Notes: generated by a model not told the origin, from the sequence alone. Positions 1 to 9,237 are shown, counted from the first letter of the stretch. The stretch: 64,000 bases of DNA from Caulobacter sp. X (GCF_002742635.1 NZ_PEGF01000001.1:1240001-1304000); one strand, 5' to 3'. Program-made: numbers and translations.

Positions 1-216
1 CAGTTGGACAAGATCCGCCCTTCAGAGTGGAACGACGACTGGAATGACGAGCTGCTCGATCTAATCCGGGTTATCACACGGACGATCCAAGTTCATAACT
101 CTGATGACCTACTCAATCAGATCGTCGCCGGCCCCCTGATACTTGGTTCTGAATTGCCGCTTCCCAAGCCTAGCGAAAGGTTGCCACCGAAGACATTTAC
201 GGCAGGACTTATTTGA
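1..216 (+). CDS. C-terminal end of an unidentified protein (partial)
   Basis: Frame 1 is open from the first base to a TGA ending at 216, giving the last 71 residues of a gene that starts outside the window. The text is protein-like: an acidic, Trp-rich stretch (SEWNDDWNDELLDL) followed by an amphipathic helix and a GPLI turn. I do not recognise the family. The last third overlaps the end of the convergent small gene on the other strand, so one of the two 3' ends may be unusual. GC content is lower than in the rest of the window, which suits an accessory region. Confidence 0.5.
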   Translation, partial: QLDKIRPSEWNDDWNDELLDLIRVITRTIQVHNSDDLLNQIVAGPLILGSELPLPKPSERLPPKTFTAGLI

Positions 217-462
217 CGAAGAGGCGAGTTTTGCCAGATCAAAGCCGCTCATCTTGAGAGCGACTATGTGCGTAACGTCTTGGTAGATGGCCAGATGCCG
301 CGCGCGGACGGCTGCGTTGGTGGTCCGGCGCGCCGTATTGATCTCGGCGGCGGGAATTCCGGTGGCCAGGGAAACGAGTTGGGTGACGAAACCCGCCATC
401 AGGCGGTCGCGTCGGGGATCGGGCGTGATGACCCAGATATCCTCAAGGGCATGAACCAGCAT
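109..462 (-). CDS. Small DnaA domain IV-like / HTH protein
   Basis: 117 residues. The start is supported by a strong Shine-Dalgarno (GGGAGGAG) just before the ATG. Residues about 35-60 contain an IPAAEI helix and an AVRARHLAIY stretch, which resembles the start of the DnaA C-terminal DNA-binding fold found in short alphaproteobacterial relatives. The second helix pair that should complete the fold (SGFDLAKLASSSNKS) is recognisable only loosely. The last 25 residues look unlike the family and lie antisense to the end of the neighbouring plus-strand gene, so the C-terminus may be altered by a frameshift. A 6-bp hairpin (477-495) lies directly upstream of the ribosome binding site. Confidence 0.5.
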   Translation of the reverse strand: MLVHALEDIWVITPDPRRDRLMAGFVTQLVSLATGIPAAEINTARRTTNAAVRARHLAIYQDVTHIVALKMSGFDLAKLASSSNKSCRKCLRWQPFARLGKRQFRTKYQGAGDDLIE

Positions 463-580
463 GGCGCTCTCTCCTCCCGACCGCGAGCAGGTCGGACAGC
501 GCCACTATAGGTTTATTTTCTCACGGAGAGGAAGATATTCCTAAAATCTCATCCTTTCAGAGCTTAAGTCATTGATATTT

Positions 581-1516
581 CTATGCAGCGGCCGCCGCTT
601 CGCTCGTGATGAAACGAGCATTCGTGCGTTTCATGTCGATCAGAGGGACAGGTTTTGAAGGCGTGTCCAAGATTCGAACCTCAGGCACGCGATCGAACAG
701 CGCAGCCATTTGCTCAATCCAAGCCCCATCCAGCGTCGACACCTTCTGGCGCAAGGCGCTGCAGGCGCCGACGGCGGCCTCCCGCGTGGCGACTGGATTG
801 GTCGCCAGGATATCCGCCGGACAGTTCTGGCGGAGCCCCGTCACTACCTCGGCCGGTGGTTGCGGAGCTGTCTTCAGCCACTGCTCGGACTTCCGGAACC
901 CATCGCCGCCCAGCAAACGCATCATATACCCGGTCCGCGATTGGAGCAGCACATGCTTGAGCGGATCGACGATGATGACGGGGAACAGCGGCGCCAAGTC
1001 CGGCAGGGCGATATTGGCGTAGCACCGCACGCCCCAGTAGCGCTCGGCGATCCGCGCGAAATGGTCGACGTCCCGCACCAGCTCCAGTCCCGACTCCGCC
1101 ATCGGGAGTATTTCGACCTTCGGCTTGTTCGGATCGACGCTGTCGTTAGCGACGTCGATATAGAGCGAGCCCATCTGGATCGCGTTCTGGAAGTAGCGGT
1201 CGCGAAGCACGCCCCAGATCATGGTCGCAGCGCCGCCATGCTTGAGAAAGGCGCTGACCGCCCTCGCCGCTGAGCTGCGCGCCCTGGCGTTGCGGGCGCG
1301 AAGATTGATCACGACATCCTGCGTTATCTCCATGCAATAGCCGTAAGGATATGGCTTGTCGCGGCGCGCGAGCGCGCCGGGCGCTAGGGCTGTGTCGGTC
1401 TCCGCCCTCATGGCCAGAAACAGCGTCTCCAGCTCAGGGAGGACGGGCAGGAGAAACCGGCGCGTCAGCGCGGTCTGAAGGCGACTGGCGTCTAGAGAGT
1501 CAGGAGGCTGGATCAC
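581..1516 (-). CDS. Hypothetical protein, 311 aa
   Basis: GTG start at 1516 without a clear ribosome binding site, so the true start could be further in (for example the Met in FLAMRAE). The protein is soluble, with no signal peptide or membrane segment. It has a coherent alpha/beta composition with stretches such as GYCMEITQDVVINL, ATMIWGVLRDRYFQNAIQ and VIIVDPLKHVLL, and a poly-Ala C-terminus. I do not recognise a family. It stands alone, convergent with nothing, in the accessory-looking left edge of the window. Confidence 0.6.
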   Translation of the reverse strand: MIQPPDSLDASRLQTALTRRFLLPVLPELETLFLAMRAETDTALAPGALARRDKPYPYGYCMEITQDVVINLRARNARARSSAARAVSAFLKHGGAATMIWGVLRDRYFQNAIQMGSLYIDVANDSVDPNKPKVEILPMAESGLELVRDVDHFARIAERYWGVRCYANIALPDLAPLFPVIIVDPLKHVLLQSRTGYMMRLLGGDGFRKSEQWLKTAPQPPAEVVTGLRQNCPADILATNPVATREAAVGACSALRQKVSTLDGAWIEQMAALFDRVPEVRILDTPSKPVPLIDMKRTNARFITSEAAAAA

Positions 1517-1639
1517 AAAGAGAACGAGAGTTGCACGAAACGTGGCGACCGAAGCGCCTGCGCGACAGGATAACGTCCGCTCGCCAAGTCGTCAGCTCGC
1601 CTTAAAGGGCACCGTCCCCGATTGGGGCTTCGTCAGCCC

Positions 1640-3406
1640 TCACCGCTTCGCGTTCCGTTCCACGATCCAGGCGTCGACGCGGCGCTCCAGAACCGCCAGC
1701 GGCAGCGAACCGTCCAGCAGCACCACGTCATGGAAGGCCCGCTCGTCGAAGCGCGGTCCCAGAGCTTGCTCAGCGCGGCGGCGCAGCTCCAGGATTTTCA
1801 GTTCGCCAACCTTGTAGGCCAACGCCTGGCCCGGCCAGGAGACGTAGCGTTTCAGCTCCACCTCGATGTTGACCGGCGACAGGGCCGTGTTGTCGGTGAA
1901 GCAAGCGCGCGCTTGGTCCAAGGACCAGTGCTTCCAGTGGATGCCCGTCTCGGCGACCAGCCGGCAGGCGCGCCACATCTCGTAAGAGAGACGGCCGAAC
2001 AGCTCGTAGGGATCGCGGTAGATGCCCATCTCCTCGCCAAGCCATTCCGAATACAGGCCCCATCCCTCGCCGAAGGCGGTGAAGTAGAGGCTCTTGCGGA
2101 AGTCCGGAGCGCCGGTCTGCTCGGCGGCCAGCGAGGTCTGGATGTGGTGGCCGGGCGCGCCCTCGTGCAGCACCAGGGCGGGCAGTTCGTAGAGGGGGCG
2201 CTGGTCGAGCTCCGAGGTGTTGATCATCAGTCCGCCGGCGCGGCCGACCTTGGCGTCGCCCCCGAAGTAGCGGCCAGTGGTGTAGCCCTTCTCGATGGCG
2301 GCCGGCACCGGCCGCACGCCGTAGGTCAGGCGCGGCAGGACGCCGAAGTGGGCCGGAAGCTGGTCGTCGGCGCGCTTGGCGATCTCGCTGGCCTTCTCCA
2401 GCAACTGTTGGCGGCTCGTCGCGTAGAAGCGCGGATCCTTGCGCAGCATCGCGATGAACGCTGGCAGGTCGCCCTGGAAGCCCGCCGCCTTCATGGTCTC
2501 CTGCATCCGCGCCCGGATGCGCGCGACCTCGGCCTGGCCGATGTCGTGGATCTGATCCGGCGTCATGGTGGTGGTCGTGTGCCGCCGAGCCAGGAAGGCG
2601 TAATAGCGCTTGCCGTCGGTCAGGTCCGAGGCCGCCAGGCTCTTGGCGGCGTGAGGGACGTACTCCTCGATCATGAACTTGACGAAGCTGGCGCGGGCCG
2701 GCGCGACCTTGGCGGTCACGGCGCTTTCGCCCTCCGCCAGCAGAGCCGCTCGCGCGGCCTCTGGGATGCTGGCGGGCAGCGCCCGCAATGGCGCCAGCAG
2801 CGGATCTTCGGCCAGCGGCGTGGCGGCGATGCGCTGGGCGCGCTCCAGCACGGTCTGCGCCGTCGGAACAGCCTGCACGAAGCCGGTCTTCACCCCGCGC
2901 CGCGCATTCTCGATATTGGCCGCGTACCAGCCTGGCATGCGGTTCAGGAGAGCGATCCAGCGGCGCGCCTCGTCCTCGCTCTTCAGACGCAGCCCGCTGG
3001 CGCGGTACAACATCATCACATCGAACCCGCCGTCGCTGCTGAACGGCATTCGGGACTCGTCGAACCCGGCCGCCTCGATGCGGTCGTTCAGCGTCCACAG
3101 CAGGAGCTCGCGGGTCAGGGCCTCCTCTTCCGAGAGCCCTGACGTCCCCATCGCCGTTAGTTCGGTCCGGATGGCCTTCAGCTTGACCAGGCGCGCGGCG
3201 TCCGCGGCGGGGGTCACATCGGGCAGGCGCCAGCGGGCCTCGGCCGCGCCGCCGGAATCGGGATCCTCGTCGCCGCCGCCTAGCGACTCGAACCGGGTGA
3301 CGAGGCTCGTCAGACTTTCCGAGGGGCCAGCCCACGCCGCCGACGCGGTCAGGGCGGTGAAACAGACGCCGACCAGAGCGGCGCGCCAGGGTGCGATGCG
3401 AGTCAT
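1640..3406 (-). CDS. DUF885 family secreted protein (metallopeptidase-like)
   Basis: 588 residues from the ATG at 3406. This start places a Sec signal peptide (hydrophobic core ALVGVCFTALTASAAWA, cleavage near AWA/GP) at the N-terminus; the longer open frame upstream would bury it. The DUF885 family resembles thermolysin-like/M3 zincins, and the signature LVLHEGAPGHHIQ is present near residue 400. Length is normal for the family. It probably acts in the periplasm as a peptidase or hydrolase; the substrate is unknown. It lies alone downstream of two tRNA-Gly genes on the same strand. Confidence 0.85.
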   Translation of the reverse strand: MTRIAPWRAALVGVCFTALTASAAWAGPSESLTSLVTRFESLGGGDEDPDSGGAAEARWRLPDVTPAADAARLVKLKAIRTELTAMGTSGLSEEEALTRELLLWTLNDRIEAAGFDESRMPFSSDGGFDVMMLYRASGLRLKSEDEARRWIALLNRMPGWYAANIENARRGVKTGFVQAVPTAQTVLERAQRIAATPLAEDPLLAPLRALPASIPEAARAALLAEGESAVTAKVAPARASFVKFMIEEYVPHAAKSLAASDLTDGKRYYAFLARRHTTTTMTPDQIHDIGQAEVARIRARMQETMKAAGFQGDLPAFIAMLRKDPRFYATSRQQLLEKASEIAKRADDQLPAHFGVLPRLTYGVRPVPAAIEKGYTTGRYFGGDAKVGRAGGLMINTSELDQRPLYELPALVLHEGAPGHHIQTSLAAEQTGAPDFRKSLYFTAFGEGWGLYSEWLGEEMGIYRDPYELFGRLSYEMWRACRLVAETGIHWKHWSLDQARACFTDNTALSPVNIEVELKRYVSWPGQALAYKVGELKILELRRRAEQALGPRFDERAFHDVVLLDGSLPLAVLERRVDAWIVERNAKR

Positions 3407-3478
3407 GCGCCGCAGCTTAGGCGAAGGTTCGTCGACTAGCGATACGTCGGCGCGAACCGCGACGCGGTCTGCTTTGTC

Positions 3479-3500
3479 CAAAATTCGGAAGAACCGAGAA
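3479..3500 (-). terminator. Possible terminator after the tRNA-Gly pair
   Basis: Read on the minus strand, a short hairpin (TCGG-TTCTT-CCGA) is followed by ATTTT directly after the CCA end of the second tRNA. The stem is short, so this is tentative. Confidence 0.3.
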
Positions 3501-3575
<75 letters not shown>

Positions 3576-3625
3576 GCTATTCGCGAGATATGGTCTCCTC
3601 CAACCCTTCCCGAAATCGGGAGGAA

Positions 3626-3700
<75 letters not shown>

Positions 3701-3741
3701 ATCGGAGGGGCTTGGTGAAGCGCCCCTCGACGAGGAGGCGG

Positions 3742-3770
3742 CTTATGGCAGAGCGCTTCGCGGTTTGCAA
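3742..3770 (-). promoter_or_regulatory. Candidate promoter for the tRNA-Gly pair
   Basis: On the minus strand TTGCAA (3770-3765) and CATAAG (3747-3742) are 17 nt apart, about 42 bp upstream of the first tRNA. Match to the sigma-70 type is fair; no start site is known. Confidence 0.35.
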
Positions 3771-3864
3771 GCGCCCTTTGAGGGGTTGCGAAGCGGCTTT
3801 TTTCGACGCCTTGATCTGACCGGGTTTCAGCCGGCTTTTCGTCCGGCGATCTTGGGGCGGAGTC

Positions 3865-4731
3865 GTGGCGTTGCGTCTGTTCGTGTTCGGTCTGGGCTAT
3901 GTGGGCGCGGCCTTCGCCAACGCCTTGCGGGCGCGCGGTTGGACGGTCGCCGCCAGCGCGCGGAGCTCCGAACAGGCCCAAACCCTGCTCGCCAGCGGCG
4001 TCACGCCGGTGGACCCAGCCGACCGCGACGCCATGGCGCGGGCCCTGACCGGCGTGAGCGCCATCCTGATCACCGCCCCGCCTGGCCCCGACGGCTGCCC
4101 CGCGCTCGAATCGATCGTCCCCGCCCTCGCCCAGGCGGAGGCCTTCCCGGACTGGATCGGCTATCTGTCGACGACCGGCGTCTATGGCGACTTCGACGGA
4201 CGGTGGGTGTTCGAGACCTCGCCGCTGAAGGCGCAATCGGTCGAGGGCGCGCGCCGCGTCGGGGCCGAGCGCGACTGGCAGGAGGTCGGGCGCGGCATGG
4301 GTCTGACGGTCACGGTCTTCCGCCTGCCCGGCATCTACGGTCCGGGCCGAAGCGCCCTGGATCGCCTGCGCGCCGGCGAAGGCCGTCGGATCGTCAAACC
4401 CGGCCAGGTGTTCAGCCGCATCCATGTCGACGACATCGTCTCGGGCCTGCTGGCCTCGCTGGACAAGCCCCGCGCGGGCGGCGTCTACAACCTGGTCGAT
4501 GACGAGCCCGCCCCGCCGCAGGACGTCATGGAGCACGCCGCGCGCCTACTGGGCGTCCCTGTCCCGCCGGACCTGCCGTTCAACGAGCTGGACCTGTCGC
4601 CCGCCACCCGCCGCTTCTACGCCGAGAACAAGCGTGTCTCGAACGCCCGGGCCAAGGCCGAGCTTGGGTGGACGCCAGCCTATCCGACCTATCGCGAAGG
4701 ACTCGCGGCGATCCTGAAGACTGGCGGCTGA
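3865..4731 (+). CDS. SDR-family NAD(P)-dependent epimerase/dehydratase-like protein
   Basis: 288 residues from a GTG with GGGGCGGAG just upstream. The N-terminal Rossmann motif reads FGLGYVGAA, and LSTTGVYGD supplies the Ser/Thr-Tyr active-site region of extended or atypical SDRs (YeeZ type). RLPGIYGPGR and FSRIHVDDI are typical of NAD-dependent epimerases. The usual YxxxK lysine is not obvious, so it may be a binding or regulatory member rather than a classical epimerase. The substrate is unknown. It ends 4 nt before the convergent hydrolase gene. Confidence 0.85.
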   Translation: MALRLFVFGLGYVGAAFANALRARGWTVAASARSSEQAQTLLASGVTPVDPADRDAMARALTGVSAILITAPPGPDGCPALESIVPALAQAEAFPDWIGYLSTTGVYGDFDGRWVFETSPLKAQSVEGARRVGAERDWQEVGRGMGLTVTVFRLPGIYGPGRSALDRLRAGEGRRIVKPGQVFSRIHVDDIVSGLLASLDKPRAGGVYNLVDDEPAPPQDVMEHAARLLGVPVPPDLPFNELDLSPATRRFYAENKRVSNARAKAELGWTPAYPTYREGLAAILKTGG

Positions 4732-4735
4732 TCGG

Positions 4736-5608
4736 CTACTCGTCGTCGATGGCCGGCAAGCGCGGCGTGATGCCCACGGCCTCCAGGCCCGCGGCGTTCC
4801 GCAGGCGGGCCGCGCGAGCAAGACGGCGCGAAACCAGGTCGCCCTCCTCCGGCTCGGCCAGGCCCTTGGCCTCGGACACGGCCGCGACCAGACGCCCCAG
4901 GTCCTGGGGACGCGAAAGACGGTGATCGCCATCCTTGATCAGAGTGAAGACCACGTCCTGGCTGGTCAGGGCGTTGGCCAGCTCCAGGGCGTGGGTCCAG
5001 GGCACGTCGGGATCGGCGCCGCCTTGCAGCACCCGCACCGGAATATCGATCGGCACGGGTCCCGGCAGGATCGACCACCGCGCGCCGTCCTCCAGCAGCT
5101 CGCGCGTGATCGGATAACCCCCATCGTCGTACTCTGAAGGACGGATCCAGAAGCCGTCGCGGGCGATCGCCGCCTTGGCCTCGTCCGAGAGTTCGGGCGT
5201 CATCAGCTTCTCGGTGAAATCCGGCGCCGGCGCGATCAGCACCATCGCCTTGACCCGGTCAGGCCGCGCGATCGCCGCCAGGCACGCCAGCCAGCCGCCC
5301 ATCGACGAGCCGACCAGCACGAGCGGGCCTTCGGTCAACTCGTCGATCACCGCCAAGGCGTCCGCGCGCCAGCGGCTGATCGTGCCGTCCTTGAACGCGC
5401 CATCGGACTCGCCGTGCCCGAAATAGTCGAAGCGGACATACGACCCGCCGCTGGCCTGGGCCTGCTCGGCCAACACCTGAGCCTTGGTCCCGGTCATGTC
5501 GGAATGGAAGCCGCCGAGCCAGACGACGGTCGCGCCCTCCCCGGAAATCCGTCGGAAAGCGAGCTTGGAGCCGTCTTCGCGCGTTAGAGCGCCGGGGGAT
5601 TCGGTCAT
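4736..5608 (-). CDS. Alpha/beta hydrolase
   Basis: 290 residues with the alpha/beta hydrolase plan: an oxyanion strand VVWLGGFHSDM, the nucleophile elbow VGSSMGGW (Ser), a likely acid in LQGGADPDVPW, and the catalytic His in KDGDHRLSR near the C-terminus. Cytosolic, with no signal peptide. It resembles small carboxylesterase/acyl-thioesterase-like enzymes; the substrate cannot be read from the sequence. It is transcribed divergently from the glycosyltransferase operon, with only 56 bp between the starts. Confidence 0.88.
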   Translation of the reverse strand: MTESPGALTREDGSKLAFRRISGEGATVVWLGGFHSDMTGTKAQVLAEQAQASGGSYVRFDYFGHGESDGAFKDGTISRWRADALAVIDELTEGPLVLVGSSMGGWLACLAAIARPDRVKAMVLIAPAPDFTEKLMTPELSDEAKAAIARDGFWIRPSEYDDGGYPITRELLEDGARWSILPGPVPIDIPVRVLQGGADPDVPWTHALELANALTSQDVVFTLIKDGDHRLSRPQDLGRLVAAVSEAKGLAEPEEGDLVSRRLARAARLRNAAGLEAVGITPRLPAIDDE

Positions 5609-5664
5609 GGCGTCGCCTCGATCGTTTCGCTAGTTAAAGCCCGCGTTGTCCTCGCGAGAGTCGT

Positions 5665-6846
5665 GTGTCCGACCTACCTCCCGATTTCACCTTGCTGCAA
5701 GTGACGCCGGAGCTGGAAACCGGCGGCGCGGAGCAGACGACGATTGATGTCGCCCACGCGGTGGTGGCGCAAGGCGGCAAGGCCCTGGTCGCGACCAAGG
5801 GCGGTCGGATGGCCGCGCGCCTGACCGCCGACGGCGGCCGCCTGGCGCAGATGCCGGCCCAGTCCAAGAACCCGCTTGTCATGCTGGGCAACGCCGCCCG
5901 GCTGATCGACCTGATCCGACGCGAGAAGGTCAGCCTGGTCCACGCCCGCTCGCGCGCCCCGGCGTTCAGCGCCCTGTGGGCCGCTCACGCCACCAAGACC
6001 CCGTTCGTGGCGACCTACCACGGGGTCTACAACGCCAAGTCCAATCTCAAGCGCTGGTACAATGCGGTGATGACCAAGGGCGACCTCGTCATCGCCAACT
6101 CGGAATACACACGCCAGCATGTGATCCGTGAGCATGGCGTCCCGGCGGAAAAGGTGGTCGCCATTCCGCGCGGCGTGGATCTCTCGCGCTTCGAGCCCGG
6201 CATGGTCGGTTGCGAGCGTGTGAAGGCGCTCGCCGACTCGTGGGGCGTGGCGCTGGACGAACGGCGTCTGAAGGTGCTGCTGGCCGGCCGCTTGACCCGC
6301 TGGAAGGGCCAGGCCCTGCTGGTGGAGGCCATGACCCTGCTGAAGGCGCGCGGCGAGGATCGGGTCCTGCTGCTGCTGGCCGGCGACGACCAGGGCCGCA
6401 AGGGCTATCGCGCCGAACTGACCGACGCCATCGCCGCGGCGGGCCTCGAGGATCGCGTGAAGCTGGTCGGCCACTGCGACGACATGCCGGCCGCCTATCT
6501 GCTGGCCGATCTGGCCATCGCCCCTTCGCTGGAGCCGGAGGCCTTCGGCCGCACCGCCGTCGAGCCGCAGGTCATGGGCCGCCCGGTCATGGCCGCCGAC
6601 CATGGGGCGACGCGCGAGACGGTGGTTCCCGGCGAGACGGGCTGGCTGGTGAAACCTGGCGACGCCGAAGCCTGGGCCAACGCCCTGACGGAGGCTTGCG
6701 ACGCCGGCGCCGCGAAGCGCCAAGTCATGGGCCAGGCGGCGCGAGCGCGAGCGCGACGGTTGTATTCGGTGGACGCGATGTGCGAAGCCACGCTCGATGT
6801 CTATGCTCGCGTTCTGCGGGCTCGGGCCGCGGAGCATTCGTCTTGA
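5665..6846 (+). CDS. Glycosyltransferase family 4
   Basis: 393 residues, GTG start. The N-terminal acceptor domain carries ELETGGAEQTTIDVA, the typical GT4 glycine loop. The C-terminal half has the nucleotide-sugar site: LLAGRLTRWKGQ, and the E-x7-E region SLEPEAFGRTAVEPQVMGRPV. It probably transfers a sugar from a nucleotide donor during lipopolysaccharide core or other envelope glycan synthesis at the cytoplasmic face. Its stop overlaps the TTG start of the following GT9 gene by 3 nt, so the two are translationally coupled. Confidence 0.9.
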   Translation: MSDLPPDFTLLQVTPELETGGAEQTTIDVAHAVVAQGGKALVATKGGRMAARLTADGGRLAQMPAQSKNPLVMLGNAARLIDLIRREKVSLVHARSRAPAFSALWAAHATKTPFVATYHGVYNAKSNLKRWYNAVMTKGDLVIANSEYTRQHVIREHGVPAEKVVAIPRGVDLSRFEPGMVGCERVKALADSWGVALDERRLKVLLAGRLTRWKGQALLVEAMTLLKARGEDRVLLLLAGDDQGRKGYRAELTDAIAAAGLEDRVKLVGHCDDMPAAYLLADLAIAPSLEPEAFGRTAVEPQVMGRPVMAADHGATRETVVPGETGWLVKPGDAEAWANALTEACDAGAAKRQVMGQAARARARRLYSVDAMCEATLDVYARVLRARAAEHSS

Positions 6847-7808
6847 GCAAGGAGATCAAGAAGGTCCTGGTCATCAAGCTGGGGGCGCTGGGCGACTTCG
6901 TCCTGGCCCTGGCGGCGATGAAGAAGATTCGCGAGGCGCATCCCAAGGCCAAGATCACCCTGCTGACCACGCCGCCGTTCGAAGCGTTGGCCAAGCTCAG
7001 CCCCTATTTCAACGCCGTCGAGACCGATGGCCGCCCGGGCGACCTGAGCGGGACCCTGACCATGATCAGCCGGATCCGCAAAGCCGGCTATGATCGGGTC
7101 TACGACCTGCAAACCAACAGCCGGACCAACTGGTATTTCCAGCTGCTGCGCCCGTTCCCGCCGCAGTGGAACGGCATCGCCTTCGGCTGCGCCCTGCCGC
7201 AGAAGGGCAAGGCGCGCCTAGGCATGCACACGCTGGAGCGACAGGCCGATCAGCTGAAGGCCGCGGGCATATGGCCCGACGCGCCCACCGAGCCCGGCAG
7301 CGCGCCCGCGCCGGATCTGTCGTGGATCCTGAAGAAGCAGAAGCAGGCGCCCTCCACCGCCGCCAAGCCCAAGCCGTATGTGCTGCTGGTGCCCGGCGGG
7401 TCGGCCCATCGGCCGGAAAAGCGCTGGCCCGTCGAGTTCTACGCCCAGCTGGCGTCGCTGCTTAAGGCGCGCGGCTTCGACATCGTGATCATCGGCGGCC
7501 CGCAGGAAAGCGCGATGGCCCGCCAGATCCAGAAGGCCGCCGCCGGCGCTCGCGACCTGACTGGCCGCACCGACTTCGCGCAGCTCGCTCTGCTCGGCGC
7601 CAAGGCGGCTCTGGCCGTCGGCAATGACACGGGCCCGACCCACCTGCTGGCCGCCGCCGGCGCGCCGACCATCGCCCTGTTCTCGGACGCCTCGGATCCG
7701 GACCTCTGCGCGCCGCGCGGCCATGTGACGGTGATCCGCTCGCCGGATCTGCAGGCCTTGCCGGTCAGCACGGTCGCCAGCGCGGCCATGGCGCTAACGA
7801 CGCGCTGA
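6843..7808 (+). CDS. Glycosyltransferase family 9 (heptosyltransferase-like)
   Basis: 321 residues from a TTG at 6843 that overlaps the TGA of the preceding GT4 gene. The N-terminus VLVIKLGALGDFVLALAAM is the hallmark of the ADP-heptose:LPS heptosyltransferase family. The C-terminal domain has VPGGSAHRPEKRWP and VGNDTGPTHLLAAAGAPT, the donor-binding region. It likely adds heptose or a related sugar to the LPS inner core together with its neighbour. Which heptosyltransferase step it performs cannot be told from the sequence. Confidence 0.9.
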   Translation: MSKEIKKVLVIKLGALGDFVLALAAMKKIREAHPKAKITLLTTPPFEALAKLSPYFNAVETDGRPGDLSGTLTMISRIRKAGYDRVYDLQTNSRTNWYFQLLRPFPPQWNGIAFGCALPQKGKARLGMHTLERQADQLKAAGIWPDAPTEPGSAPAPDLSWILKKQKQAPSTAAKPKPYVLLVPGGSAHRPEKRWPVEFYAQLASLLKARGFDIVIIGGPQESAMARQIQKAAAGARDLTGRTDFAQLALLGAKAALAVGNDTGPTHLLAAAGAPTIALFSDASDPDLCAPRGHVTVIRSPDLQALPVSTVASAAMALTTR

Positions 7809-7820
7809 GGCGCTAGCCTC

Positions 7821-8420
7821 TTAGTAGCCCGCGTACCGGCCCGGCTTGTGGTTGGCGATGATCACCGCGCTCAGCGCAACGGCGCTGGCGATCGACAGCA
7901 GCAGCTTGTCGAAGCTGATCGTGAAGAAGGCGGTGGCGACGACCACGCAGTCCGCCGCCATCTGCACCTTGCCGGCGCTGATCCCGCGCCGCTCCTGCAA
8001 ATAGAGCGCCAGCACCCCAATCCCGCCGACGCTGGAGCGGTGCCGCGCCAGGGCCAGGATACCCATGCCGACGATCGTGCCCCCGAAGATGGCGGCGAAG
8101 ATCGGATCGACGCCCGTCACCTTCAGCCAATGCGGCATGGCCCAGGCGAAGCCCGCCAGCAGCAGGTTGGTCACCAGGGTCTTGAAGGTGAACATCCAGC
8201 CCAGGGTGCGCTGGGCCAGCACATAGAACGGCAGGTTCAGGACGAAGAACACGACGCCCACAGGCCAGCCGCTCAGGTACGAGACGATCAGCGCCACCCC
8301 GGCGACGCCGCCGGTGACGAGGCCCGCGGCCTTCAGCAAGGTCAGGCCGACAGCGATGAAACTGGAGCCGATCAGGAGGGCGTGGATGTCCTCCAGGGCG
8401 GTATGGCGATGCGGATTCAT
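7821..8420 (-). CDS. YitT-type integral membrane protein
   Basis: 199 residues from the ATG at 8420. The longer frame upstream is very Arg-rich and looks non-coding. About five hydrophobic segments span residues 10-190. The YitT-type text [23 protein letters not shown] and the later [14 protein letters not shown] are recognisable. The C-terminal soluble DUF2179 domain found in many YitT proteins is absent, which is normal for the short proteobacterial form. Function unknown; inner membrane. It is divergent from infC. Confidence 0.85.
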   Translation of the reverse strand: MNPHRHTALEDIHALLIGSSFIAVGLTLLKAAGLVTGGVAGVALIVSYLSGWPVGVVFFVLNLPFYVLAQRTLGWMFTFKTLVTNLLLAGFAWAMPHWLKVTGVDPIFAAIFGGTIVGMGILALARHRSSVGGIGVLALYLQERRGISAGKVQMAADCVVVATAFFTISFDKLLLSIASAVALSAVIIANHKPGRYAGY

Positions 8421-8538
8421 GGAGATCAGGCAGGGGTCTTGGTCTGGAGGACATGCGTCCCCGCCTCGCCGTTTCCCCCTTGTCGCCCGTTCGCTCCGAA
8501 AAAACTCGGTCCGGCGACGTCTCTTTAACCGCCTTCGC

Positions 8539-8568
8539 TTGATAGAGCGCGGCCGGCGCGTCATATAT
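8539..8568 (+). promoter_or_regulatory. Candidate infC promoter
   Basis: TTGATA (8539-8544) and ATATAT (8563-8568) are separated by 18 bp and lie about 75 bp upstream of the proposed infC start. Tentative. Confidence 0.25.
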
Positions 8569-8643
8569 CAGTTTCTCGCGGCGCGCCCAGCGCGGCGCGT
8601 ATGCGTTCAGCCCTACCCTATCAACAGCCTCGGAGCCGCCCCT

Positions 8644-9177
8644 ATTCGCCGTCCTATGCAAACGCCGCCCGTCAAGGATGGGCCGCGTATCAACGATGAA
8701 ATCCGTGTCCCCCGCGTCCTGCTGATCGACCAAAACGGCGAGAAGCAAGGCGAGATGCCGACGTCCGCCGCCCTGGAAGCGGCCGAGGAGGCTGGCCTGG
8801 ACCTGGTGGAAATCGTTCCGAACGCCAATCCTCCCGTCTGCAAGATCCTGGACTACGGCAAGTTCAAGTTCCAGGAGCAGAAGAAGAAGAACGAGGCGCG
8901 CAAGCGGCAAAAGGTCGTCGAGCTCAAGGAAATCAAGCTCCGTCCGAACATCGACGTTCACGACTACGAAGTGAAGGCCAAGTCGATGCATCGCTTCTTC
9001 GAGGAAGGCGACAAGGTCAAGGTGACCCTCCGCTTCCGCGGTCGCGAAATGGCGCACCCGGAACTCGGCATGAAGCTGCTGCTCAAGGTCAAGGCCGACT
9101 TCGATGAGGTCGCCAAGGTCGAATACGAGCCGCGCATGGAAGGCCGGCAGATGATCATGATCCTGGCCCCGCGCTAG
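8644..9177 (+). CDS. infC: Translation initiation factor IF-3
   Basis: 177 residues if translation starts at the ATT at 8644, which is preceded by GGAG at an 8-nt spacing and begins with RRP, as alphaproteobacterial IF-3 proteins usually do. The first in-frame ATG (8656) has no ribosome binding site. IF-3 binds the 30S subunit, prevents subunit joining and rejects non-standard start codons. AUU starts on infC are the known basis of its autoregulation in E. coli. Recognisable blocks are [26 protein letters not shown] and [13 protein letters not shown] strong terminator follows. Confidence 0.95.
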   Translation: MRRPMQTPPVKDGPRINDEIRVPRVLLIDQNGEKQGEMPTSAALEAAEEAGLDLVEIVPNANPPVCKILDYGKFKFQEQKKKNEARKRQKVVELKEIKLRPNIDVHDYEVKAKSMHRFFEEGDKVKVTLRFRGREMAHPELGMKLLLKVKADFDEVAKVEYEPRMEGRQMIMILAPR

Positions 9178-9200
9178 GACTGGATCACGGGTAGACAACG

Positions 9201-9237
9201 AAACGCCCCGGCCCTCGCGGCCGGGGCGTTTTGTTTT
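9201..9237 (+). terminator. Rho-independent terminator of infC
   Basis: A perfect GC-rich stem (ACGCCCCGGCC / GGCCGGGGCGT) with a CTCGC loop is followed by TTTTGTTTT, 23 nt after the infC stop. Confidence 0.95.

Noticed and set aside
1622-3142. A 506-residue plus-strand ORF over the DUF885 gene
   Set aside because: Low-complexity text without motifs, while the minus-strand frame has a signal peptide and the HEGAPGHH signature.
6210-6842. N-terminal 211 codons of an open frame ahead of the GT9 gene
   Set aside because: This part is out of frame with the GT4 gene it overlaps and is Arg/Gly-rich; the GT9 fold begins at the TTG at 6843.
8421-8643. Riboswitch or attenuator in the infC leader
   Set aside because: The leader is long but I could not find a convincing terminator/antiterminator pair or a known riboswitch pattern.
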